Shown here piece after piece: positions 1 through 8,380 of a DNA stretch of 64,000 nucleotides (its first letter is position 1; every line of letters begins with the position of its first letter). Under the pieces are notes generated by a model that saw only the letters and a program-made list of their open reading frames with translations, ran no database searches and was not told where the DNA came from. The DNA is from Chloroflexota bacterium (GTDB lineage Bacteria; Chloroflexota; Dehalococcoidia; Tepidiformales; Tepidiformaceae), in assembly GCA_016234445.1 (NCBI GenBank), contig JACRBT010000002.1:1-64000 (forward strand), written 5' to 3'. Made by a program: the position numbers and the translations under genes.

Positions 1-1
1 G

Positions 2-148
2 TTCCCCCGGCTCCTCCATGCCACACCCGCGCAGCGAGGCCATTGGGAAGTGGCCGGGGCCGGTTTCGGGATCCATTGGCCCGAGATCGACGAAGACCTG
101 AGCACCGAAGGCCTCCTCGCCGGAGTCCCGGCGGCCGCCGCGCGGTAG
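2..148 (+). CDS. DUF2442 domain protein, 3' end only
   Basis: The gene enters from the left edge of the window; 48 codons are visible before TAG at 146-148. The C-terminal segment contains IHWPEIDEDLSTEGLLAG, which matches the hallmark end of the DUF2442 family (small proteins of unknown function, often near antitoxin-like genes). The start and any partner gene lie outside the window. Function cannot be stated. The family match rests on motif recognition only. Confidence 0.75.
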   Translation, partial: FPRLLHATPAQRGHWEVAGAGFGIHWPEIDEDLSTEGLLAGVPAAAAR

Positions 149-169
149 CCGCGGCCCCCTCACGCCCAC

Positions 170-197
170 GGCTTTCGGCTCTCGGCTTTCGGCCCGC
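170..197. repeat. 7-bp tandem repeat, four units
   Basis: Four consecutive heptamers GGCTTTC, GGCTCTC, GGCTTTC and GGCCCGC. The tract lies in the 293-bp gene-free stretch between the DUF2442 end and the beta-helix gene. Confidence 0.6.
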
Positions 198-310
198 GGC
201 GCTTCCCCGCACGCCAACATTTCCCCCGCGCAGCGCCACCACCACCGCCGTCCCGAGGGCCGATCCGCCCTCCGCGAGAAAAAAACACGCGTTGAACGCG
301 TCTCCGGGCA

Positions 311-339
311 GTTCCGAGGCCCGAGTTCCGAGGCCCGAG
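311..339. repeat. 14-bp direct repeat built from heptamers
   Basis: GTTCCGAGGCCCGA occurs twice head to tail. The units GAGTTCC and GAGGCCC belong to the same heptamer family as the long tract at 4300-4454 on the other side of the beta-helix gene. Confidence 0.65.
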
Positions 340-373
340 CGGTAACCCCGGCCTGGTACCCGGGAGTCGAAAG

Positions 374-405
374 AAGGCCCGCGCTCCTGAGGAAGCGCGG
401 GCCTT
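374..405 (-). terminator. Rho-independent-type terminator
   Basis: Perfect 12-bp stem AAGGCCCGCGCT / AGCGCGGGCCTT with an 8-nt loop. It sits 37 bp past the stop codon of the minus-strand beta-helix gene and is followed on that strand by TTCTTTC. Confidence 0.75.
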
Positions 406-441
406 GAAGCCGAGATTCGGGGCGGGCTGTTGCCTCGACGT

Positions 442-3400
442 CTACTTGTGGATGACGATGCTCCCCGACAAGAGCGACTGCACCCCGTTTGCGTTGTCGA
501 TGTCCTCGGACTGGCCGAACCGGTTGTCGTAGACGAGCGAACCGGCCGAGTCCCAGATTTGCATGCGAATCTTGTCACCGCCCGAGACATCCCAGGCAGT
601 GAGCTTGAAGGTGAAGCCCGCGACGCCGTTGACTGCGCCCGAGCCGCGATACTGGGCCTTGTTGCCCGTGACTACGAGCCAGTCGTAGGCGGTGCTGCTG
701 AAGATGAGCCCGGCCGTCTTGAACTGGAACTCCGTGTTGCCGACGGGCAGGGTCTTCCCCTTCACGTACTTGGAGACGAAGCCGAAGGTGGCCTTGCCCT
801 CGAGCGAGAGGTTGCCCCTGAAGGCGCCGGCGGGGGAGTAGATTGTGCCGCCGCCGGTGACGAACCCTGCCGAGGGGTCGTAGACAACGACCATGACGGT
901 CTCGGTGTCCGAGGCGCCGGCGCCATCGGCGACCGTGACGCTGATGGTGTAGACGCCGGCACTGGTGAAGGCATGGCTGCCGTTGCAGTTCCCGCTCCCG
1001 CCAGACGCGGAGGTGGAACTCCCAACCGGTGAGCCGTCGTCCCACGTGATGCTGCACGTGTAGTTGTCGAGGGGCGTGACGTCTGTGTACGACGACGTGA
1101 GCGTGACTGGCGCGTTCACCGCGAAGAGCGCGCCAGGCGTGGGCGAGGTGATGGTGAGGTCCGGCGGCCCATTGGGGCAGGGACCGTCGAGGTTGGAAGT
1201 CAGCAGCCACGGGCTGAAGGTTGCCCCGGCGGAGACTGTGTCACCCGCGCCGAGCCCGACGGGGCCGGGGCCCGTGATGGAGCCCCACCAGTTACAGGTG
1301 GCATCGACGTCCGAGGCGGGGGTGCCGTCAACAAGAACGCCCGTCGTGTTGCCCACGATCGAGTTGCGGTTGATCAGCACCCCCGTGTTCGTGGGATCGA
1401 CGTAGATCCCGTTCAGAGAACCGGTCAGCAGGTTCTTGGTAATCGTGGCGTTGGCGCTGCCCCCGTACACTCCGATGCCATCATCACCACCGGTGACGGT
1501 GTTGCCTGTGACCGAGGCCCCCGGGGAAGTGTCCAGGCCAATGCTAAGGAACCCGCTCCCCGAGATGTCGTTGCCGGCAATCACCGCGTCGGCAGTGGAA
1601 ATCACGTAGATGCCGCTTTGCGCGGTCGACACCTGGTTGCCGGTTACCGTCACGATGCTCGCCTGGTAGAGGAGCACCCCGGTCGACGTGGCCGTGTCCG
1701 GCGTGTAGTCGAGAGCGGAGATGCTGTTGCCAGTTACGGAGCCGGTCGCGCCGCGCGATACCTGGACGCCGTTCTGAGCAATGGTCGTGGTTGGCCCCGC
1801 ACCAGTGATGGTGTTGCCAACGATGCTTGCCGATGACCCCGGCCCGTCTACCGTGATCCCGTTCTTCTGGAATCCCGTGATGACGTTGTCCGTTATCGTC
1901 GCTGTCCCGGCAGTGCCGAGGAAGTTTCGGCCCACCTGGATCCCTACGCCGTTCTGACACCCGCTGAATGGCTGGTCCCGGATGTCTGTGATGGTGTTGT
2001 CATGGATGTCGGCGTCAGCTCCGTCACGGACGAAGATCCCATACGCGATGCTGCCACACCCGGAGGGGCCCGGACCGGACACCGTGAATCCCGCGACCTC
2101 CGCGAGGACCCCCGGGCCAGCGACCTTCACCACGGCAGAGTCCGGGTTCGAGGCAACGGGGATGGTGGCGGGAGCCCTGATCACCGAGAGACCGGCCCCC
2201 GCGCCCAGGACCTTCAAGCTCCTGTCGATGACGACCTGCTCCGGATACGTTCCCGCTTTCACGAGGACCGTGTCGCCGGCCTGGGCGTGGGTGATGGCGC
2301 CATCCTGGATTTCGCCCTGGATGGTCGCGCCAATGCGCCGGACGTTGTTGAACGTCCCGTAGAAATTCGGATAGGAGTAGGTCCGAACGTCGAAGGGGAT
2401 CTCCGTGATCAGTGCCACGGTGGCCTTGTCGAAGCTGTTGTCGTCCCAGAAGGACTGCCAGTCGAACTGGCTGTTGTCGTAGGTGCCGCGGGCGCGGATG
2501 TACTGGAGGCTGCCGCCGGCGAAGCTGTTCCCGGTGATAACGGCGCCGCCCACCGTGTTCACGAACCACGGCACCCCGGTGCCTGAGCCGTTGAAGCTGA
2601 TCGCGTTCCAGTCCCCGCCGACGAGGTTGAACGAGTTCCCAAGAATCTCCCGGTTGGTGGGGCCGAGTGGCGTTGAGGACCCGGCGCCGCTCGCGATGTC
2701 GATACTGGTGCCGTCCGGGAAGATGTTGTCGAGGATGTGGTAGCTCATGACCACGTTGCCGGCCAGGGACCAGTCGTTGAGGTAAACGGATCCGCCGCCG
2801 CCGGGGATGGCAGTATTGCTGTCGCGGAGCGTGAAGTTGTCGCCAATCACCTCGACGGTCTTGTTGTCGCCCGCCGCGTTCGGGCCGATCCTCAACCCCT
2901 GGATCGTTGTGTTGGCCGCCTCGACGAAGATGCCGCTGTAGCCGAAGCTGTTGGTGGCGTTGGTGTTGATGGTCGCCAGCGTGGACCCGGCGGCCGGGAT
3001 CGGCGAGTCGGCGCCATCCACCCCCATAAGCGTTATCCCCGGCTTAGACGCGGGGAAGAAGAGCCCGAACTGGTACGGGCCGCTCAGCCCGATGAAGCGG
3101 TTGGTGGCCTTTTCGCTGTACGTGCCGGGAAGAACGCGCACCTGGCCGCCCGCGCTGACCTGGTCGATCGCCGCCTGGATGGTCTTCTTCGGGCTTGTCG
3201 AGTTGCCGGGGTTCAGGTCGTCGCCTGAGGTGGCGTCGGCGTAGCAGACCGCACTGCATTGTGCTTCTGCTTCGAAGTTGACCGTGGCCACGGAGCCGTC
3301 GGTCAGTTCAATGCGGAAGCCGTCCAGTTGGCCCGTGAAGCCCAGGGCCCACGCGCTGCCGGTCTGGATGGAAAAGAAGAGGATAGCGTGCCCGCCGTAG

Positions 3401-3993
3401 GGCGAGCCGGAGAGCGCGTTGTTGGCTTTCAGGGTGTCCCAATCAGGGTCCGTATATGCGCCGAACGTGGCTCCCGGGGCGCCGGCGGTCGACTCGAAGA
3501 AGCGAAGCTTGTTGTTGGGGCCGTCGGTCGACCACTGGTTCCAGGTGGCTGCCGGGTCCGCGAGGCTGGCGGAAAAGTAGGGCTCGGCGCCGATGCGATC
3601 GCCGTACCAGCTCGGGGTGCTGACATCGCCGGGATAGGGCTTCGTGTAGATGGTCAGGTACCAGTCGCGGGGGTCGACAGCGTGGGTGGCGCCAGTCTTG
3701 GTCCAGTAGCTGATCTTCGCCACCTCGCCAACCGTGACGGCCCTGCCGAACCGGCTCTCGGGCGTGAAGTACATGTCCGTCTTGGCAACGCCGTTCGACT
3801 GGAGGCTCCCCGTGGAGAACCCCGGGGCTGCGTCCGCCGCGACGGCGACGACGTTGTTGGAGTCATAGACCGGGGTCGCCGGCGTCACCACGAGGTTGGT
3901 AGCGGTGGCTACCGCCCTGGCATTCGGGGTTGTCTGCATGGCGAAGGCGCCTGCGATCATGGCCATCGCCACCAACAGCACCAGCCGTTTCAT
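442..3993 (-). CDS. Secreted right-handed beta-helix protein with PKD-like and C-terminal post-COAP-1-like domains
   Basis: 1183 residues with an N-terminal signal peptide (MKRLVLLVAMAMIAGAFA, cleavage near 27). A roughly 220-residue N-terminal region is followed by a DUF1565-type segment near 245-300 (ADATSGDDLNPGNSTSPKK, then LPGTYSE). A second such segment lies near 560-600 (KAGTYPEQVVIDRS). Long parallel beta-helix repeats rich in G-N-x-I/V-T-G run to about residue 940. A PKD-like domain covers about 970-1060, and the C-terminal domain begins GFVTGGGTIYSP. Beta-helix proteins often bind or cleave polysaccharide, but no catalytic residues could be recognised. A Shine-Dalgarno-like GGGAG precedes the ATG. 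It is transcribed alone and is probably exported. The C-terminal family name is from memory of the GGG-T-I pattern. Confidence 0.85.
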   Translation of the reverse strand: MKRLVLLVAMAMIAGAFAMQTTPNARAVATATNLVVTPATPVYDSNNVVAVAADAAPGFSTGSLQSNGVAKTDMYFTPESRFGRAVTVGEVAKISYWTKTGATHAVDPRDWYLTIYTKPYPGDVSTPSWYGDRIGAEPYFSASLADPAATWNQWSTDGPNNKLRFFESTAGAPGATFGAYTDPDWDTLKANNALSGSPYGGHAILFFSIQTGSAWALGFTGQLDGFRIELTDGSVATVNFEAEAQCSAVCYADATSGDDLNPGNSTSPKKTIQAAIDQVSAGGQVRVLPGTYSEKATNRFIGLSGPYQFGLFFPASKPGITLMGVDGADSPIPAAGSTLATINTNATNSFGYSGIFVEAANTTIQGLRIGPNAAGDNKTVEVIGDNFTLRDSNTAIPGGGGSVYLNDWSLAGNVVMSYHILDNIFPDGTSIDIASGAGSSTPLGPTNREILGNSFNLVGGDWNAISFNGSGTGVPWFVNTVGGAVITGNSFAGGSLQYIRARGTYDNSQFDWQSFWDDNSFDKATVALITEIPFDVRTYSYPNFYGTFNNVRRIGATIQGEIQDGAITHAQAGDTVLVKAGTYPEQVVIDRSLKVLGAGAGLSVIRAPATIPVASNPDSAVVKVAGPGVLAEVAGFTVSGPGPSGCGSIAYGIFVRDGADADIHDNTITDIRDQPFSGCQNGVGIQVGRNFLGTAGTATITDNVITGFQKNGITVDGPGSSASIVGNTITGAGPTTTIAQNGVQVSRGATGSVTGNSISALDYTPDTATSTGVLLYQASIVTVTGNQVSTAQSGIYVISTADAVIAGNDISGSGFLSIGLDTSPGASVTGNTVTGGDDGIGVYGGSANATITKNLLTGSLNGIYVDPTNTGVLINRNSIVGNTTGVLVDGTPASDVDATCNWWGSITGPGPVGLGAGDTVSAGATFSPWLLTSNLDGPCPNGPPDLTITSPTPGALFAVNAPVTLTSSYTDVTPLDNYTCSITWDDGSPVGSSTSASGGSGNCNGSHAFTSAGVYTISVTVADGAGASDTETVMVVVYDPSAGFVTGGGTIYSPAGAFRGNLSLEGKATFGFVSKYVKGKTLPVGNTEFQFKTAGLIFSSTAYDWLVVTGNKAQYRGSGAVNGVAGFTFKLTAWDVSGGDKIRMQIWDSAGSLVYDNRFGQSEDIDNANGVQSLLSGSIVIHK

Positions 3994-4299
3994 CCTGAAT
4001 CTCCCACCGTCGCCCCGCCCTGTCGTCGGGTGCGCCAGCCGGCCGGCAGCGTCAGGGTTTTCCCTTAGCTACCACGCGGTAGGCAGAGTGGAGAAACGGT
4101 GAATGGCCTGTCAATGGCCCCTCTCATCCTTCCGTACAATCTGTGGCGGGAATACGCGACAGTTTCTGTCGCGATAACTCCTGCCCCAGGGCCGAATCAG
4201 ATTCGAGATTGGCTGACTGAGCGCGCACTAGGGGAATTGTTAGAATTTTGTCTCAACGCAGATCGTCGTGCGGAGTATCCAGGAGCATGCCAGCTGTTC
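3994..4299. other. Divergent intergenic region with a perfect 8-bp-arm palindrome
   Basis: There is no gene in this 306-bp stretch between the beta-helix gene (minus) and the repeat tract upstream of hflX (plus). CGCGACAG-TTT-CTGTCGCG at 4155-4173 is a perfect inverted repeat that could be an operator or hairpin. A -10-like TACAAT occurs at 4134-4139 on the plus strand. No -35 box could be paired with it convincingly. Confidence 0.5.
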
Positions 4300-4454
4300 G
4301 TCCCGAGTCCCGAGTCCGGAGTCCGAGTCCCGAGTCCCGAGTCCCGAGTTCCGAGTTCCGAGTTCCGAGTTCCGAGTTCCGAGTTCCGAGTTCCAAGGTC
4401 CCAAGTCCTCAGTCCCAAGTCCTCAGTCCCAAGTCCCAAGTCCTCAGTCCTCCC
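4300..4454. repeat. Degenerate heptanucleotide tandem repeat, about 21 units
   Basis: Units GAGTCCC, GAGTTCC, AAGTCCC and CAGTCCT follow each other with a strict 7-bp period. Because 7 is not a multiple of 3, all frames are open and encode a repetitive pseudo-peptide. That falsely extends the hflX reading frame upstream; the tract ends 20 bp before the real hflX start. Confidence 0.9.
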
Positions 4455-4462
4455 CACTCCGG

Positions 4463-4468
4463 TACACT
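4463..4468 (+). promoter_or_regulatory. -10-like box for hflX, leaderless arrangement
   Basis: TACACT ends six bases before the hflX ATG, so transcription would begin at or next to the start codon. No Shine-Dalgarno sequence is present. The upstream -35 position falls inside the heptamer repeat. Confidence 0.45.
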
Positions 4469-4474
4469 ACCCCT

Positions 4475-5692
4475 ATGCCCCGTACCGCCTCCCACTCCAC
4501 CGCCGCCACCGCCGACCGCGCCGTCCTTGTCGCCGCCGACATGAAAGGGGCGCTGTTGCCGGCGGCCGAATCTCTCCAGGAGCTGGCGGAGCTTGCCCGG
4601 ACTGCCGGGGCGGAGGTCGTCGGCACCACCAGCCAACGGCTCGACCATCCCCACCCGGCGACCTACATCGGCAAAGGCAAGGTCGAGGAAGTGGCCGAGA
4701 CGCGCGCCAACCTCGACGCCAACGTCGTCATCTTCGACGACGAGCTCTCGCCGTCGCAGCAACGCAACCTCGAAAAGGCGCTCGGCGTGAAGGTGATCGA
4801 CCGGACGGCGCTGATCCTCGACATCTTCGCCACCCGCGCCCACACCGCGGAGGGCCGGCTCCAGGTGTCGCTCGCGCAGATGCAGTACCTCCTGCCGCGG
4901 CTCGCCGGGCAGTGGTCCCACCTCGAGCGCATGGAAGGGGCCATTGGCACCCGCGGCCCGGGCGAAACCCAGATCGAGACCGACCGCCGACTCATCCGGA
5001 GCCGGATCTCCCGGATCAAGCGCGAACTCGAAGACGTCCGCACCCGCCGCTCGCTCTATCGCCGCCAACGGGAACGCGCCGGGGTGCCCGTCGTCGCCCT
5101 CGTGGGCTACACGAACGCCGGCAAGTCGACGCTGATGCGGACGCTGTCCGGGGCCGACGTCCTCGCCGAAGACAAGCTCTTCGCGACCCTTGACCCGGTG
5201 ACCCGCCGCCTCCGCCTGCCCACGGGCGAAACCGTGCTCCTGACCGACACCGTCGGCTTCATCCAGAAGCTCCCGACCGACCTCGTCGCCGCCTTTCGCG
5301 CCACCCTCGAAGAGCTCGAAGAGGCCGACCTGCTGCTGCATGTGGTCGACATCGCCCACCCCAACGCCTTCGAACACGTCCAGACGGTAGAAGCGACCCT
5401 CAAGGACCTCGGCGTCTCCGAGAAGCCCGTGCTCCTGGCGCTGAACAAGGTCGACATGCTGAGCAACGAGGAGGGCGCCCCCGTCCACGACTTCGACGAG
5501 GCGAAAGCGGTGCTCCACGGCGCCGGGAGCCCGCCCGCGAACGTAGTGCTGGTTTCGGCGGAGAAGCGCTGGGGCCTCGACCTCCTCCTCTCCCGCGTCG
5601 CGGACGCCCTCGACGGCCGCATCCCCACGGGCGGCGAGACCGCGGCGCTGCTCGGCCGCGGGGATGGCCATGCATCCTTGCGCGCCGTTTGA
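4475..5692 (+). CDS. hflX: HflX-type ribosome-associated GTPase
   Basis: 405 residues with the full HflX architecture. The N-terminal HflX domain (residues 15-130, with HPATYIGKGKVEE) leads into the GPGETQIETDRR linker near 165. The G domain follows: P-loop GYTNAGKST near 210, DTVGF near 257 and NKVD near 323. HflX binds the large ribosomal subunit and rescues or dissociates stalled ribosomes under stress, hydrolysing GTP. The start was placed at ATG 4475 because everything upstream in frame is translated heptamer repeat. The gene is followed 31 bp later by a CoA-transferase gene and may be co-transcribed with it. Confidence 0.93.
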   Translation: MPRTASHSTAATADRAVLVAADMKGALLPAAESLQELAELARTAGAEVVGTTSQRLDHPHPATYIGKGKVEEVAETRANLDANVVIFDDELSPSQQRNLEKALGVKVIDRTALILDIFATRAHTAEGRLQVSLAQMQYLLPRLAGQWSHLERMEGAIGTRGPGETQIETDRRLIRSRISRIKRELEDVRTRRSLYRRQRERAGVPVVALVGYTNAGKSTLMRTLSGADVLAEDKLFATLDPVTRRLRLPTGETVLLTDTVGFIQKLPTDLVAAFRATLEELEEADLLLHVVDIAHPNAFEHVQTVEATLKDLGVSEKPVLLALNKVDMLSNEEGAPVHDFDEAKAVLHGAGSPPANVVLVSAEKRWGLDLLLSRVADALDGRIPTGGETAALLGRGDGHASLRAV

Positions 5693-5723
5693 ATCACGGC
5701 CCCTGAGCCGGTAGAACAAGGGG

Positions 5724-7004
5724 GTGCCTGAATCGCCCCCGGTGCCGCTCCCTCACCCCGCGGGTCCGCTCGCCGGTTACCGCGTCCTCGACTTCGCCGA
5801 CGAGAAGGGGCAGCTCTGTGCCCGGCTCCTGGGCGAACTCGGCGCCGACGTGATCAAGGTCGAACCCCCGCGCGACGGCGACCCCACGCGCCAGAACGGC
5901 CCGTTCTTCCGGGACGAAGCGGCGCCGAACACGAGCCTTTACTGGTGGGCGATGAACGCCGGCAAGCGCTCCATCACCTGCCAGCTGCGGCTCGAAGCGG
6001 GGCGTGACCTCGTCCGCCGCCTCGCCGCCGTCTCGGACATCGTCATCGAGACGGGCATGCCTGGGACTGCGGCCGAACTCGGGCTCGACTACCCGGCGCT
6101 TTCGGCGGTGAATCCGGGGGTGATCGTCGTGAGCATCACCAACTTCGGCCAGGCCGGGCCCTACAAGGACATGCTCGCGACCGACATCGTGGGCTCGGCG
6201 ATGGGCGGACACATGTACCTCAATGGCGACGACGAGCGCGGGCCGGTGCGCACGCTCGCGCCGCAGGCCTACGCCCAAGCGAACGTCCAGGGCGCGGTGG
6301 GCGCGATGATCGCGCTCTACGCCCGCGGCGTGAACGACGGCGGCGGCCAGCACGTCGACGTCTCGATGCAGGAGGCGGTCGCCAACGCCCTCGACAACGC
6401 GCAGCAGACGTGGGACATCCGCCACATCAACAACCGTGGCCCGGGCACCGGCCGGATGGTCGGCGGCAACCCCGGCCCCCGTTACCTTTACGAGACCGCC
6501 GATGGCTGGGTGACCTGTCTCGCGCTTGGGGGGCTGATCGGGCCGAGCGCCGGTGTCGCCATCGACTGGCTGGCGGCCACCGGGGAAGCGCGCGACCTTG
6601 ACTCGCTCGCGTGGCGGACGAAGCTGGCGGCGCTGGTCCCGCTGGAGCCGAAGGACCGCGCCTACGTGGAGGAGACGCTGGCCGCCTTCTGCAAGACGAA
6701 GCCCAAGGAATCGCTCGTGGAACAGGCGCAGCAGCGGGGCTTCGGCTGGGCGCCGGTGTTTTCGCCCCGCGAGGTCGTGGAGAGCAAGCACCTGAAGGCG
6801 CGTGACTTCTGGGTGAGAGTGCGCCACGAGGACATCGGGGAGTCGTTCATCTACCCGGGGCCACCGTTCCGGCTGGGGCTGACGCCCTGGGCGCAGCGCG
6901 GGCGGGCGCCGCTGGTCGGCGAACACAACGAACAGGTCTACGGCGAACTCCTCGGCCTCGATGCCGCCGAGCTCCGGCGCCTCCGGATGAGGATGGTGGT
7001 ATGA
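5724..7004 (+). CDS. Class III CoA-transferase (CaiB/BaiF), subunit with catalytic Asp
   Basis: 426 residues of the CaiB/BaiF family, which moves CoA between acyl groups through an enzyme aspartyl anhydride. The N-terminal segment GYRVLDFADEKGQ with ADVIKVEPP is typical. The nucleophilic Asp is probably D154 in LATDIVGSAMGG. GTG start at 5724, six bases after a TAGAAC box, so the message may be leaderless. Its stop overlaps the next gene (ATGA), a second CoA-transferase that lacks this Asp. The pair therefore resembles two-subunit enzymes such as benzylsuccinate CoA-transferase BbsEF. The substrate is unknown. Confidence 0.88.
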   Translation: MPESPPVPLPHPAGPLAGYRVLDFADEKGQLCARLLGELGADVIKVEPPRDGDPTRQNGPFFRDEAAPNTSLYWWAMNAGKRSITCQLRLEAGRDLVRRLAAVSDIVIETGMPGTAAELGLDYPALSAVNPGVIVVSITNFGQAGPYKDMLATDIVGSAMGGHMYLNGDDERGPVRTLAPQAYAQANVQGAVGAMIALYARGVNDGGGQHVDVSMQEAVANALDNAQQTWDIRHINNRGPGTGRMVGGNPGPRYLYETADGWVTCLALGGLIGPSAGVAIDWLAATGEARDLDSLAWRTKLAALVPLEPKDRAYVEETLAAFCKTKPKESLVEQAQQRGFGWAPVFSPREVVESKHLKARDFWVRVRHEDIGESFIYPGPPFRLGLTPWAQRGRAPLVGEHNEQVYGELLGLDAAELRRLRMRMVV

Positions 7005-8296
7005 GCGAGGGGAAGGTGCTGAAGAAGCCGTTCGCCGGGATTCGGGTGGCGGACTTCGCCTGGGTTGGCGTAGGCCCGACCGTGTCGAAGTACCTCGCCG
7101 ACCACGGCGCCGAGGTCATCCGGATCGAGTCGTCGACCTACCCGGAGGCACTCCGCCGTGTGGGGCCGTTCGTGGACGACACGCCCGGGATGGACAACTC
7201 CGGCTACTACGCCAACTTCAACAGCTCGAAGCTGGGCGCGTCCGTGAACCTGAAGCACCCGCGGGGGCCGGAACTCGTGAAGCGCCTCCTGGCGACCTGC
7301 GACGTGGTCACCGAGTCGTTCACGCCGGGCACCCTGGAGCGCTTCGGGCTGGGCTACGAGACGATCCGGGCCATCCGCCCGGACGTGGTGATGATTGCGA
7401 TGCCTCTCTACGGGCAGACGGGGCCGTGGGCGGGCTATTCGGGCTACGGGCACGTGCTCCAGGCGGCTTCGGGGTTCAACCACCTGACCGGCTGGGAGGA
7501 TGGTCCCCCGATCGGTACGGGCATCGCCTACACGGACTTCCTCGTGCCGCACATCGCGGCGGTCGCGCTGATCGCCGCCCTGGACCACCGGCGGCGGACC
7601 GGCCAGGGGCAGTACATCGACTTCGGCCAGATGGAGGCGGCGGTCCACGCGCTCGGTACCGCCGTCCTCGACTGGACCGCGAACGGCCACGAGCAGAAGC
7701 GCATGGGCAACCGGGACCCGGAAGCGGCGCCGCACGGTTGCTATCGCTGCAAGGACGGCCGCTACCTGGTCATCGCCTGCTTCACGGAGAAGCACTGGGA
7801 GGCCTTGAAGGCGGCGCTCGGGCGGCCGGAATGGTGCGACATGGACCGGATGCGCCGCCGTTGGCAGCGGCTCGACGAGCAAAAGGAGATCGACCGCCAC
7901 CTGGGCTACTGGATCGAGGACTTCACGCGGATGCCGCCGGATTCGCCGTTCTACACGGAGGAAGGGGTCGAAGCGCCGCCCGTCCGCAAGTTCACCACCG
8001 AGGAGATGATGGCGCACATGCAGTCGTTCGGGGTGCCGTGCGGCATCGTCCAGAGCGCCGAGGACCTGCAGCGGGACCCGCAACTGGCGTTTCGCGGCCA
8101 CTACTGGAAGCTTCAGCACCCGGTGATGGGCCTGCGGACCTACGACGGCCCGTCCTTCCGGCTCTCGCGGACGCCCGCTGAGCTAACGAAGGCGGCGCCG
8201 CTCCTTGGCGAAGACAACGAATACGCCTGGAAGACCCTGGCGGGGCTCAGCGACGACGAATACACCGAACTCCTGGTCGAAGGGGCGTTCGAATAA
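7001..8296 (+). CDS. Class III CoA-transferase-like subunit, catalytic Asp missing
   Basis: 431 residues, CaiB/BaiF family (RVADFAWVGVGPTVSKYLADHGAEVIRI at the N-terminus, quoted here only as residues 15-42 in outline). Where active members have an Asp in the motif aligned with YDLLLQAMSG, this protein reads YGHVLQAASG, so Gly150 replaces the nucleophile. The start codon overlaps the stop of the preceding catalytic subunit by 4 bp, implying translational coupling and a 1:1 complex. In heteromeric class III CoA-transferases one subunit can be catalytic while the other supplies binding surface; that role is inferred here. A terminator follows at 8330-8354. Confidence 0.85.
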   Translation: MSEGKVLKKPFAGIRVADFAWVGVGPTVSKYLADHGAEVIRIESSTYPEALRRVGPFVDDTPGMDNSGYYANFNSSKLGASVNLKHPRGPELVKRLLATCDVVTESFTPGTLERFGLGYETIRAIRPDVVMIAMPLYGQTGPWAGYSGYGHVLQAASGFNHLTGWEDGPPIGTGIAYTDFLVPHIAAVALIAALDHRRRTGQGQYIDFGQMEAAVHALGTAVLDWTANGHEQKRMGNRDPEAAPHGCYRCKDGRYLVIACFTEKHWEALKAALGRPEWCDMDRMRRRWQRLDEQKEIDRHLGYWIEDFTRMPPDSPFYTEEGVEAPPVRKFTTEEMMAHMQSFGVPCGIVQSAEDLQRDPQLAFRGHYWKLQHPVMGLRTYDGPSFRLSRTPAELTKAAPLLGEDNEYAWKTLAGLSDDEYTELLVEGAFE

Positions 8297-8329
8297 GGCG
8301 CTGCCCGTGGGCTGGCGGGGACAATGAAG

Positions 8330-8354
8330 AAAGGGCTGCCCATCGCAGCCCTTT
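8330..8354. terminator. Bidirectional terminator between convergent genes
   Basis: AAAGGGCTGC-CCATC-GCAGCCCTTT forms a perfect 10-bp stem. It lies between the CoA-transferase operon (plus) and the membrane cupredoxin gene (minus) and could end both. Confidence 0.8.
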
Positions 8355-8380
8355 CGATTGTCCGGCCGTTTGGCGACCAG

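Noticed and set aside
43-345. A 100-codon Arg/Pro-rich open frame at the left edge
   Set aside because: Composition is that of random GC-rich DNA. The real gene here is the DUF2442 3' end in another frame, and the rest lies over heptamer repeats.
4268-4474. Upstream extension of hflX reading RVPSSEF repeats
   Set aside because: It is translated 7-bp tandem repeat, with no ribosome-binding site. The HflX domain begins after ATG 4475.
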